Shown here piece after piece: positions 25,989 to 33,138 of a DNA stretch of 36,157 nt (position 1 is the first letter of the stretch; each line of letters starts with the position of its first letter). Source of the DNA: Actinokineospora pegani (GTDB lineage Bacteria > Actinomycetota > Actinomycetes > Mycobacteriales > Pseudonocardiaceae); the NCBI RefSeq assembly GCF_009745975.1, contig NZ_WHOL01000101.1, forward strand, positions 1 through 36,157. Reading direction: 5' to 3'. The notes beneath the pieces are model-generated. The model had not been told where the DNA came from. It did not search any database and was given only the letters and a program-made list of their open reading frames with translations. The translations under genes were made by a program, and so were the position numbers.

Positions 25989-26933
25989 TCAGAGCTGGCC
26001 GAGGATCTCGTCCAGGCGGTCGAGGACCCGGGTGGCGTCGCCGTAGTCGATGACGTTGAACTGGCCGTCGAAGACCTTGGCGGACTGGGCGGCGGGCAGC
26101 GAGGTGAACAGGGGGTCGGCCTTGAGCTTGGCCGAGGCGCCCTCGGCGGTGACCGGGGGGCCGAGGTCGTCGAAGAGCAGGACCTGGGCGCCGGAGAGCT
26201 GGTTGAGCTGCTCGACCGAGTACTGGGCGACGTTGCCGTCGGCGACCTTGGTGGTGGCCTCGTCGAAGGGGATGCCCAGGTCGGCGAGGACGGTGGAGGG
26301 GCCGCCGACCTTGTCGTAGAGGTACCAGCCGGAACCGTCGTAGGTGCCGAGGGTGGCCCACTTCGAGGCGGTCAGCTTGGCGCCGTGCTCACCCTTGAGC
26401 TCGGTCACGCGATCCTGGTACTCGGCCTCCAGCTCGTTGAGCTTCGCGGTCTTGTTCACCGCTTCGGCCACCGCGCGCACCTGCGGCTTCCAGCCGGGCT
26501 CGTCGCCGACCGCCGGGACGAGCACGGTCGGGTAGCGGTCCTTGAGCTGATCGTACTCGGCCTCCTGGTAGTCGCCGCCGATCACCAGGTCCGGGTCGGC
26601 CTTGGCGATGGCCTCGTAGTTCAGCTCGCCCGCGTCGTTGCCGATGATCTCCAGGCCGCGGAACGGCTCGCCGTCCTTGGCGGCGGTCAGATCGATCGCC
26701 CCCGCCAGCTTGGCCTCGAGGTCGAGCAGGATGTAGGGGATCTGGAAGTCGATCGCGACGATCCGCAGCGGCTCGGCGGGAACCTCCACCGGACCCTTGG
26801 GCGTCTGCACAGTGCGCTTCTCGCCCGACCCCGGGTCTGACGACCCCGACGAGTCGCCGCTGCCGCACGCGGCGGTGAGGGCGAGGACGGCGGCCGTGAT
26901 CGCGGCCAGGCACCGAGATGATGTCGATCTCAT
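25989..26933 (-). CDS. Iron-siderophore ABC transporter substrate-binding lipoprotein
   Basis: This 314-residue protein belongs to the FepB/FhuD-like periplasmic binding family that captures ferric siderophores outside the membrane and hands them to an ABC permease. I start it at ATG 26933, with GGAG eight bases upstream, because this puts a signal peptide at the very N-terminus: basic MRSTSSR, a hydrophobic run, then a slightly irregular lipobox LTAAC with lipidated Cys23 followed by a Gly/Ser-rich linker. Family features include PLRIVAIDFQ at the start of the first lobe, the NYEAIAKADPDLVIGG segment, and a C-terminal VFDGQFNVIDYGDATRVLD region. No permease or ATPase gene accompanies it here, so these must lie elsewhere. 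It is divergent from the flavoreductase gene, with an iron box in between, so it is probably induced by iron starvation and may import the product of the neighbouring NRPS (inference). Confidence 0.93.
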   Translation of the reverse strand: MRSTSSRCLAAITAAVLALTAACGSGDSSGSSDPGSGEKRTVQTPKGPVEVPAEPLRIVAIDFQIPYILLDLEAKLAGAIDLTAAKDGEPFRGLEIIGNDAGELNYEAIAKADPDLVIGGDYQEAEYDQLKDRYPTVLVPAVGDEPGWKPQVRAVAEAVNKTAKLNELEAEYQDRVTELKGEHGAKLTASKWATLGTYDGSGWYLYDKVGGPSTVLADLGIPFDEATTKVADGNVAQYSVEQLNQLSGAQVLLFDDLGPPVTAEGASAKLKADPLFTSLPAAQSAKVFDGQFNVIDYGDATRVLDRLDEILGQL

Positions 26934-26988
26934 TCGTGCTACTCCACAGGGGTGATGCGGTCGGATTACCCGATACTCTCCGCGCACA

Positions 26989-27007
26989 TTAGGGGAGGCT
27001 AACCTAT
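26989..27007. promoter_or_regulatory. DmdR/IdeR-type iron box
   Basis: TTAGGGGAGGCTAACCTAT matches the actinobacterial iron-repressor consensus TTAGGTTAGGCTAACCTAA at 16 of 19 positions, with the right half almost perfect. It sits 56 bases upstream of the binding-protein start and 39 bases upstream of the flavoreductase start, between the divergent genes. A -10-like TATCCT (27005-27010) overlaps its right end. An Fe(II)-loaded DtxR-family repressor bound here would shut off both genes when iron is plentiful. Confidence 0.88.
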
Positions 27008-27045
27008 CCTTGCAACGGGCTCGTAGTCACAGAAGGGCATCCGCC

Positions 27046-27846
27046 ATGACGGCATACCACGCCACGGTCCTGCGCACCGCGCACGTGACGCCTCGAATGC
27101 TGCGCGTGACGCTCGTCGGTGACGAGCTGAAGTCCTACCAGGGCAGCGGTCTGCCCGACGAGTCCTGCCGCGTCGTCTTCCCCGGGGACGGCGAGCCCCG
27201 CCGGGTCTACACGATCCGCAGGCGCGACGCGGAGACCGGCCAGATCGACCTCGACTTCGTCCTGCACGACGGCGGGGTGGCCGCCGAGTGGGCGCGCGCC
27301 GCCCAGCCCGGCGACCCCGTGCTGCTCAGCGGGTCCCCGGCGGGCAAGTACGCCCCGCCCCCCGACACCGAGTGGCAACTGCTCGCGGGCGACGCCACCG
27401 CCCTGCCCGCGCTCGGCCGGATCGCGGAGAACCTGGCGCCCGGCGCCCGCGCGCACGCCCTCTGCGTCATCGAGGACGACGCCGACCGCCAACCCCTCCC
27501 CGGCGTGACCGTCGACTGGATCACCGCCGACCCCTCGCAGGCGGGTCCGCGGCTCACCGCCGCCGTGCTCGCCCACGACCTCCCGCCCGGTCCCGGCTAC
27601 CTGTGGGTCGCGGGCGAGATGAGCGCCACCCGCGACGTGCGCAAGCACCTCCGCCACGCCCTCGGCCTCCCCGCCGACCGCTACTCCGTGGTCGGCTACT
27701 GGCGGCACAACGCCGAGGAGTGGGAGGCCCGCTTCCGCGCCGTCGAACCCGACCTCGCCCCCCGCCTCGCCGCCGCCGAGGACATCCCCGACGACGAGGA
27801 GTACTTCGACGTCGTGGACGACATCCACGCCGAGGCGGGCCTCTGA
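27046..27846 (+). CDS. Siderophore-interacting protein (FAD-dependent ferric-siderophore reductase)
   Basis: This 266-residue cytoplasmic flavoprotein of the SIP/ViuB family reduces ferric siderophores after uptake so that Fe(II) is released. Seen in the sequence: an N-terminal FAD-binding barrel with RVYTIR (53-58), the SIP-typical LLAGDATALPA (113-122 region), GEMSATRDVRKHLR (about 190-203) in the NAD(P)H-binding half, and SVVGYWR (214-220). The ATG at 27046 is chosen because translation then begins at the conserved MTAYHATVLRT, with GAAGG nine bases upstream; an in-frame start at 27010 would add residues that lie in the promoter. It is divergent from the binding protein and shares the iron box. 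It is full length with an acidic C-terminus. It fits release of iron from the hydroxamate-containing peptide predicted from the NRPS. Confidence 0.93.
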   Translation: MTAYHATVLRTAHVTPRMLRVTLVGDELKSYQGSGLPDESCRVVFPGDGEPRRVYTIRRRDAETGQIDLDFVLHDGGVAAEWARAAQPGDPVLLSGSPAGKYAPPPDTEWQLLAGDATALPALGRIAENLAPGARAHALCVIEDDADRQPLPGVTVDWITADPSQAGPRLTAAVLAHDLPPGPGYLWVAGEMSATRDVRKHLRHALGLPADRYSVVGYWRHNAEEWEARFRAVEPDLAPRLAAAEDIPDDEEYFDVVDDIHAEAGL

Positions 27847-27883
27847 CCCCGATCCTGTCGGTCCCCGTCGCTATGGTGGCCGA

Positions 27884-28882
27884 ATGGGGATTCTGGGGAT
27901 CTTGGAGGACACCGACTACCTGCCGGACTTCGGCACGCTCGTCGTGCGCGACCGGTTCGACCCCGAGGGGTTGCCCGCCGCGCGGGCGGACGTGCTCCAC
28001 GAGTTGGCCACCCGCGCCCTCCCGGGCGCCCTCGCCACGGCGGGCGACGGGTGGCTGCACGGCAGCGCGGGCGACCCGCCCCAGCAGGTCCGGTTGGAGG
28101 CGCACGACACCGAGCCGCCGAGCGACCTCGACGCCTGGGCGGACGTCGTGCGGACCCCGTTCCGCAGCCGGTCGGGCCGGGTCGCGCTGGGCCTGGTCTC
28201 CGGTGGGGAGGAGGACGACACGCTCGATCTGGGGCGCAGCGGGCTGTTCGACGTGCGCGTCTCGCGACGGCCCATCGGGGACGATGACGGGGAAGACGAG
28301 TGGCTCGCCCAGTTCTGGCCGGCCACCGCCAAGTCCCTGCCCCGCTGGGTCAAACGCACTCACCCGGCGGTGCGCAGCGCGGACCCGGGATGGCGGATGG
28401 TCCTGGGCTACCACTGCATGGAGGTCGCCTGGTTCGCCTCGGGACACGGTCCCCACCGCACCGCCTCCTGGTACGACGAGCCCTTCGTCGGCCACCGCCC
28501 CGATCCCGACGTGCGCGCCCAGCTCGGAGCCCCGACCCTGACCACCAACCGGGACGCCGTCACCCTCCTGCTCTCAGCGGGCGTCCTCGCACCGGAGGAC
28601 GACGGCTGCCGACTGGTCGAGCACCCGCCCCCGGCCACCGACCGACTCGCCCTCCCCGCCGACCTCGCCACCCGGCTCACCGAGGACGCGGTCCGGACCC
28701 GCTACACCCGCCTCGCCGCGGACCTCGTCAGCATCGCCGCCTGGGGAAACCCGTGCCCTGTCGACGACCTGGCCGATCGCCTCCTGGCCGCGCCCGACGA
28801 CATCCCGCCACTGCTGGCCTATGCCGAGTCGGACAAGCTGATCCACCGTGACGAGGATGGAGTGCGCGCCCTTCTCCGGTGA
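27884..28882 (+). CDS. Uncharacterised 332-residue protein
   Basis: I do not recognise this protein. The frame is convincingly coding (strong GC at third positions, no close competitor) and starts at ATG 27884 with MGILGILEDTDYLP; the RBS is weak (GGTGG). It has no signal peptide or membrane segment. Residues 1 to about 145 look like one domain with alternating strands and acidic loops. A Trp-rich centre follows (PRWVKRTHP, GWRMVLGYHCMEVAWF, TASWYDEP, about 155-208). The last ~110 residues are helical, ending LLAYAESDKLIHRDEDG, which could be a winged-helix fold (inference). It lies 37 bases downstream of the flavoreductase on the same strand and could be co-transcribed, but nothing links it to iron. 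It converges on the nucleotidyltransferase pseudogene. Confidence 0.8.
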   Translation: MGILGILEDTDYLPDFGTLVVRDRFDPEGLPAARADVLHELATRALPGALATAGDGWLHGSAGDPPQQVRLEAHDTEPPSDLDAWADVVRTPFRSRSGRVALGLVSGGEEDDTLDLGRSGLFDVRVSRRPIGDDDGEDEWLAQFWPATAKSLPRWVKRTHPAVRSADPGWRMVLGYHCMEVAWFASGHGPHRTASWYDEPFVGHRPDPDVRAQLGAPTLTTNRDAVTLLLSAGVLAPEDDGCRLVEHPPPATDRLALPADLATRLTEDAVRTRYTRLAADLVSIAAWGNPCPVDDLADRLLAAPDDIPPLLAYAESDKLIHRDEDGVRALLR

Positions 28883-28887
28883 ACCCG

Positions 28888-29649
28888 CCCATCCCCCCTT
28901 CCCGTGCCGCAGGTGGGCGTCCGCCGCCCAGGCCGACACCGCGTCCAGGTCGGGCACGTGCGGCGGACCGGTGGTCGGCAGCGCCGCCTCGCCCTGGCGT
29001 TGGACGTCGGCGATCTCGGCCAGCACCTCGGCCTGGTCGGGAACGGCCCCCGCTTGACCCGCGGCACGCGCTCCTGTTCGCGCTCCGGCATGGGCAGGGT
29101 CAGCGCGCCGGTCGTCACCAGTTCCAGGCCCTGATACGCCAGGCGCAAGGCGTGTGAGGCGTACTCGACGTCGTAGCCGTGCGCCGCGACCAGTTCCGGC
29201 CGGTTGGGGGTCTTCCGTGTGGACACTCCCGGCAGCCGGTCGCGTTGGGCGTTCTTGTAGCCCAAGAACCGGTGCACTGCCTCCTGGGAAAGGAAGCTCG
29301 GGCCCAGCTCCCGCAGCTCCTCGCCCAGCGAGGTCAGCGTCAGGACCGACTCCGCGGGCGCGAACAGCGGCAGCAGCGCGGTCGGATCGCCTTCGACTGC
29401 CAGGCGCAGGTACTTCCGCAGCGAGTACATGACCAGGTCCGGGTCGCCGGGGCCGGATCGCTCGCCCTCGGGCCGCGTGCGGAAGACGGAGTGCTCCAAG
29501 GGTTTTCCGACGCCCAAGGCCGTGTCCGCGGACTCGACGGAGACGCCCGTCTCGTCGTGGTCGCCGGTGCCCGCGTTGGCGATCCCGTGCACCCCGGACC
29601 CGACGACGGTGCGCAGGATCTCGCCGCCCCGCGCCTGGGCGCCTCCGGT
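28888..29649 (-). pseudogene. Decayed nucleotidyltransferase-like gene (no start, frameshift)
   Basis: Reading on the - strand, EILRTVVGSGVHGIANAGTG and later SLRKYLRLAVEGDPTALLPL, FLGYKNAQRDRLPG and YASHALRLAYQGLELVTTG match, from memory, a conserved actinobacterial family of predicted nucleotidyltransferases with a GS(G/H) active-site loop. The gene is broken in at least two ways. An in-frame TAA at 29650-29652 precedes the conserved VVGSG with no usual start codon between; the first GTG (29592) would lose the GS motif. The frame also shifts at a C5 run (29047-29051): restoring one base joins VKRGAVPDQ to AEVLAEIADVQRQG, and the rest (AVSAWAADAHLRH) continues in the other frame. The C-terminus then runs past the usual end. 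A homopolymer sequencing error could explain the shift alone, but not the missing start. Confidence 0.78.
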
Positions 29650-29714
29650 TTACTACAGGCCGAGCCGCCCGCTCGCGGACCGAAGCTGACCGCGGCGTGT
29701 GCCACAGTCACACC

Positions 29715-30119
29715 ATGAGCACCCCCGGCTTCACCGGCTCCCGCATCGACCACCTCAACATCGCGGTCCCCGACCTGTCCGCCGCCGTGGCCTTCTACCA
29801 GCCGGTCCTCGCCGCGATCGGGATCGGCACGACGATGACCGTCCCCACCTCCGAGAAGCTGCCCGCCATGCACGGTTTCGGCTGGGAGCACAAACCGTAC
29901 TTCTGGCTAGTCGACGGGGGCCAGGTCGGGACGAACATGCACCTGGCGTTCACCGTCGAGACCCACGAGGCCGTCCGCGCCTTCTACGACACCGCCATCG
30001 AGCACGGGGCCACCTCGCTGCACGCCCCCGGTGACCACCCGCTCTACCACGAGAAGTACCACGGCGCGTTCGTCACGGACCCGCACGGCATCAACCTGGA
30101 GGCGGTCTGCCACCACTGA
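29715..30119 (+). CDS. VOC (glyoxalase / dioxygenase superfamily) protein
   Basis: This 134-residue single-domain protein of the vicinal oxygen chelate superfamily starts MSTPGFTGSRIDHLNIAV at ATG 29715, rather than at the earlier frame opening at 29697. It shows the paired beta-alpha-beta-beta-beta pattern: DHLNIAVPDL with the first metal-ligand His, VAFYQPVLAAIGI, then NMHLAFTVE with a His in the second half, and a final TDPHGINLEAV with the Glu at the position of the last ligand. Members include glyoxalases, extradiol dioxygenases and drug-binding resistance proteins; the substrate cannot be read from the sequence. It stands alone between decayed and small genes. Confidence 0.9.
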   Translation: MSTPGFTGSRIDHLNIAVPDLSAAVAFYQPVLAAIGIGTTMTVPTSEKLPAMHGFGWEHKPYFWLVDGGQVGTNMHLAFTVETHEAVRAFYDTAIEHGATSLHAPGDHPLYHEKYHGAFVTDPHGINLEAVCHH

Positions 30120-30321
30120 CCCCGAACGGCGCCGCCCCATGGCCAGGCACAACGACCGTGTCATCCGGCAGACGGGACGGTCAGCCATGTTCGCCGGGGT
30201 CACCGCGCCCGCAGAGGAGTTCGGCTCCCCGGACTCGCGGGCCTGGGCAGGCGCCGCCGCGCCTGGGTCGTCGCACGCCGCCCGGGCCGAGGCGGTCAGC
30301 CCCGCCCCGGGCGAGCGAGGG
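30120..30321. other. Intergenic, nothing recognised
   Basis: About 200 bases downstream of the VOC gene with no coding signal I trust on either strand, no clear hairpin and no repeat. Confidence 0.4.
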
Positions 30322-30474
30322 TTACCGGACGCGTTCCGGGACGTGGTCCAAGACATGGACGACGCGCACGGCGAGCGCCTCGGCGCTCTTGGCGTCCAAC
30401 GTGGACGCCTCCTGCAGCGTCGTGCGGACGAGGTCCACCCTGGCTTCGTAGCGTGAGACGTACTCGGGTGACAT
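30322..30474 (-). CDS. Small 50-residue protein (DUF6307-like)
   Basis: ATG 30474 to TAA 30322 encodes MSPEYVSRYEARVDLV... ending ALAVRVVHVLDHVPERVR. From memory it resembles the small helical DUF6307 family found in Pseudonocardiales-type actinomycetes, which has the same YVSRYE start and VLDHVPE end and no known function. A longer in-frame start at 30612 adds unconvincing sequence. No strong RBS is visible, which lowers confidence. The protein should be two helices, cytosolic. Confidence 0.6.
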   Translation of the reverse strand: MSPEYVSRYEARVDLVRTTLQEASTLDAKSAEALAVRVVHVLDHVPERVR

Positions 30475-30680
30475 GGTGTGGGGTCCGCTCTTCGACCGCG
30501 GGGCCGGGCCGGGCATGAGGTGCCCAGGCGACGGGGTCCCGTCACCGTCGACCGTACCCCGTTCGCGCCGCAGGGTGGCGGTGCCGAGGGCGTGTCGAGC
30601 GCCTGCGGTCAAGTCGGCGCCGCTTGGGGCGCGGCACGAGGTCCGGTCGGCTCGACCGGCCGGGGGCGGGAAGCGCCGAG
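30475..30680. other. Intergenic between divergent small gene and DUF5994-like remnant
   Basis: This stretch must hold the start signals of the 50-residue gene and of the DUF5994-like remnant. I see no recognisable operator, repeat or RNA. Confidence 0.4.
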
Positions 30681-31038
30681 ATGATCTCGGACCAGCTCAC
30701 GACCAGCACCCCCGAAGTCCGCACCCGACTCGCCCCGCTCGACCGACCTCGCCGCCGAGTTCCCCGGGCTGATCGCCGCCCTGGACGCGGGCGGTCCCAT
30801 CAGCCGCGTCACCTACCACCTCGACGACTGGGACACGACCGCGCGCAGGCGCACCACCGGCGGCTCGGTCGTGCGCGTGGCGGGCTTCCGCCACGCGGCG
30901 TCGGACTCGGTGGCCCTATTGCGGGCGAACCGCAGTCGCATCCGCCTGGTCGTCATCCCGCCGGGCACCGCCGAGGACGAGGCGCGCGCCGTGCTCCGCG
31001 ACGCCTCGGGCGGTCAGCCCGGGCTGGTTCCCAAGTAG
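30681..31038 (+). pseudogene. DUF5994-like gene with internal deletion and frameshift
   Basis: The first part reads MISDQLTTSTPEVRTRLAP from ATG 30681. From about 30737 the sensible reading continues in another frame: PRSTDLAAEFPGLIAALDAG, ISRVTYHLDDWDTTARRR, GGSVVRVAGF and IRLVVIPPGTAEDEARAVLR to TAG 31036-31038. Together these match the DUF5994 family (from memory), whose members carry about 15 more residues, including a GAWWPRS-type motif, exactly where the frames meet. The second frame has no start codon of its own after the TGA at 30682, so the gene is most likely inactive. Its last 25 bases overlap the convergent spermidine-synthase-like gene. Confidence 0.72.
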
Positions 31039-31733
31039 ACGGTCGCGGTGGCGTCCCGCTGCTGCAACGGGTTGTCGAAGGTGACGACCTCCGCCGCGAC
31101 GTCGTCGAACACCGTTGACAGCACAGCGGTGAACTCGGCGTCCGGCGGGTCGTTGGACCACAGGGCGAACACCCCGCCCGGGCGCAGCAGGCCGGTGACG
31201 CGGGCGAGCCCGTCCGGCTCGTAGAACACCGCGTTGCCCGGGTTGAGTAGGTGCCTGGGGGAGTGGTCGATGTCGACCACCACCGCGTCGAACCGCCGCC
31301 CGGGCCGCTCCGGGTCCAGCCCCTGGTCGCCCAGCGCGAGGGCGAAGAAGTCACCGTGGACGAAGCGGCACCGGGGATCGGCCGTCAGCTCGGCCCCCGC
31401 CGGGATCAACCCGCGCTCGTGCCACTCGATCACCTCACCCAGGGCGTCCACGACCACCAGGGACCGCACCGCGTCGCTGTCCAGCACGGTCCGCGCCGTG
31501 AAGCCGAGCCCGAGCCCGCCCACGGCCACGTCCAGCTCCGAGCCGCCCAACCGCGCCAGCGCCAACCGCCCCAGCGCGACCTCGGACACGGTGAACATGC
31601 TCGACATCAAGAACTCGTCCCCGAGCTTGATCTCGTGCACGTCCCGCCCGCTCACCGGGTCGCGCCTGCGCCGCAGGACCAGCTCCCCCAACGGGGTCGG
31701 CCGCCAGTCGAGCTCCTCGAACCGCGCGCTCAC
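31014..31733 (-). CDS. Spermidine-synthase-like protein (class I SAM-dependent fold)
   Basis: This 239-residue cytosolic protein resembles the actinobacterial spermidine/spermine-synthase-like proteins. The nucleotide-binding motif is VAVGGLGLGFTA, followed by VVVDALGEVIEWH (acidic residue after strand 2), DPRCRFVHGDFF and FDAVVVDIDHSP at the position of the catalytic-loop aspartates, then GLARVTGLLRPGGVFALW. It starts at GTG 31733 with GAGG seven bases ahead. Members of this group often lack proven polyamine synthase activity, so I would not call it speE. It converges with the DUF5994-like remnant, overlapping it by 25 bases, and lies 66 bases beyond the start-side neighbour on the same strand. 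Confidence 0.85.
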   Translation of the reverse strand: MSARFEELDWRPTPLGELVLRRRRDPVSGRDVHEIKLGDEFLMSSMFTVSEVALGRLALARLGGSELDVAVGGLGLGFTARTVLDSDAVRSLVVVDALGEVIEWHERGLIPAGAELTADPRCRFVHGDFFALALGDQGLDPERPGRRFDAVVVDIDHSPRHLLNPGNAVFYEPDGLARVTGLLRPGGVFALWSNDPPDAEFTAVLSTVFDDVAAEVVTFDNPLQQRDATATVYLGTSPG

Positions 31734-31799
31734 CGGGCGGCCTCAATCCACACAACCATCGCGACAGCCTAGACGCAGTGGTCCCACGCGGCGGCCGGG

Positions 31800-33029
31800 C
31801 TACCGGGGCAGGGTCAGCGCGGGCTTGCGGCGCAGCTCGGCCTTGGCCACCGAGCGCAGGTGCACCTCGTCCGGCCCGTCGAACAGGCGCATGGCGCGGT
31901 GCCAGGCGTACATGGCCGACAGCGGGGTCACGTCGGTGACGCCGGCGCCGCCGTGGACCTGGATGGCGCGGTCGACCACCGCCGTGGCGGCGCGCGGGAC
32001 GGCGACCTTGGCCAGGGCGACGAGGTTCCTGGCGGCCTTGTTGCCCTCGGTGTCGATGACGTGGCAGGCGTGGTGGCACAGCAGCCGGGCCTGCTCGATC
32101 TCCAGGCGGGACTCGGCGATCTGCTGGCGCACGACACCCTGGTCGACCAGCGGGCCGCCGAAGGCCACCCGGCTGCTCGCCCGGTCGACCAGCATCGCCA
32201 GCGCCCGCTCGGCGGCGCCGAGGGCGCGCATGCAGTGGTGGATGCGCCCCGGCCCGAGCCGGGCCTGCGCGGCGGCGAACCCGCCGCCCTCCTCGCCGAT
32301 GACGTTGTCCACCGGCACCCGCACGTCGTCGAAGCGGACCTCGGCGTGCCCGTGCTGGTCGTGGTGGCCGAAGACCGGCAGGTCCCGCACCACCGTGACG
32401 CCGGGGGTGTCGCGCGGGACGATCACCATCGACTGCTGCCGGTGCGCCGCGGCCGCCGGGTCGGTCTTGCCCATGACGATGAACACGGCGCAGCGGGGGT
32501 CCATCGCGCCACTGGTCCACCACTTGCGCCCGTTGACGACGTACTGGTCGCCGTCGCGCACGATGCTGGTGGCGATGTTCGTCGCGTCGCTGCTGGCCAC
32601 GTCGGGCTCGGTCATCGCGAAGGCCGACCGGATCCGCCCGGCCAGCAGCGGGGCCAGCCACTCGCGCCGCTGCCGCTCGGTGCCCAGCAGGTGCAGCAGC
32701 TCCATGTTCCCGGTGTCGGGCGCGGCGCAGTTGATCGCCTCGGGCCCCAGGTCCAGGCTCCACCCGGACAGCTCGGCGATCGGCGCGTACTCGAGCTGGG
32801 TCAGCCCGGACTCCGCGGGCAGGAACAGGTTCCACAGCCCCTCGGCCCGCGCCCGCTCCTTGAGCTCCTCCACCACCGGCGGCACCTCGTGCCCGTCCGG
32901 TCCGGCCGCGCGGCGGTGCTCGGCGTAAGCGGTCTCGGCGGGCAGCACGTGGTCCTGCATGAACGCCACCATGCGGTCGCGCAGCCCATCGGCCCGGGTC
33001 GAGGGCGCGGGCAACTCGTACACGGACAC
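31800..33029 (-). CDS. Acyl-CoA dehydrogenase, ACAD10/11-like
   Basis: This 409-residue FAD enzyme would introduce the alpha-beta double bond into an acyl-CoA. I place the start at GTG 33029 because AGGAGG (33036-33041) sits six bases upstream; the frame extends nine codons further to 33056, but those codons contain the RBS. Signatures: INCAAPDTGNMELL, FAMTEPDVASSDATN (FAD-contacting strand), WWTSGAMDPRC, GRIHHCMRALGAAERAL, IQVHGGAGVTD and LFDGPDEVH. In the last motif Asp takes the place of the MCAD Glu376 base, as in the ACAD10/11 branch, whose members act on long, branched or hydroxylated acyl chains. It is encoded upstream of the spermidine-synthase-like gene on the same strand (66-base gap). 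No link to the siderophore is evident. Confidence 0.93.
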   Translation of the reverse strand: MSVYELPAPSTRADGLRDRMVAFMQDHVLPAETAYAEHRRAAGPDGHEVPPVVEELKERARAEGLWNLFLPAESGLTQLEYAPIAELSGWSLDLGPEAINCAAPDTGNMELLHLLGTERQRREWLAPLLAGRIRSAFAMTEPDVASSDATNIATSIVRDGDQYVVNGRKWWTSGAMDPRCAVFIVMGKTDPAAAAHRQQSMVIVPRDTPGVTVVRDLPVFGHHDQHGHAEVRFDDVRVPVDNVIGEEGGGFAAAQARLGPGRIHHCMRALGAAERALAMLVDRASSRVAFGGPLVDQGVVRQQIAESRLEIEQARLLCHHACHVIDTEGNKAARNLVALAKVAVPRAATAVVDRAIQVHGGAGVTDVTPLSAMYAWHRAMRLFDGPDEVHLRSVAKAELRRKPALTLPR

Positions 33030-33035
33030 GGACAG

Positions 33036-33041
33036 CCTCCT
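33036..33041 (-). promoter_or_regulatory. RBS that decides the acyl-CoA dehydrogenase start
   Basis: AGGAGG on the - strand, six bases before GTG 33029. It lies inside the longer frame that could start at 33056, arguing for the shorter protein. Confidence 0.75.
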
Positions 33042-33138
33042 GAACTCGCCGGTCACCTGGTCGGTCCGACGCTACCTGCGCCTGATCCGACCTGCGCGAG
33101 CTCCACCGGATCGACTGGTCGTGGTGGCTGTCGAACCG

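Noticed and set aside
26934-26987. Longer N-terminus for the binding protein (start at 26987)
   Set aside because: It would put 18 residues in front of the lipoprotein signal peptide and run into the promoter. The ATG at 26933 has an RBS and gives a proper signal sequence.
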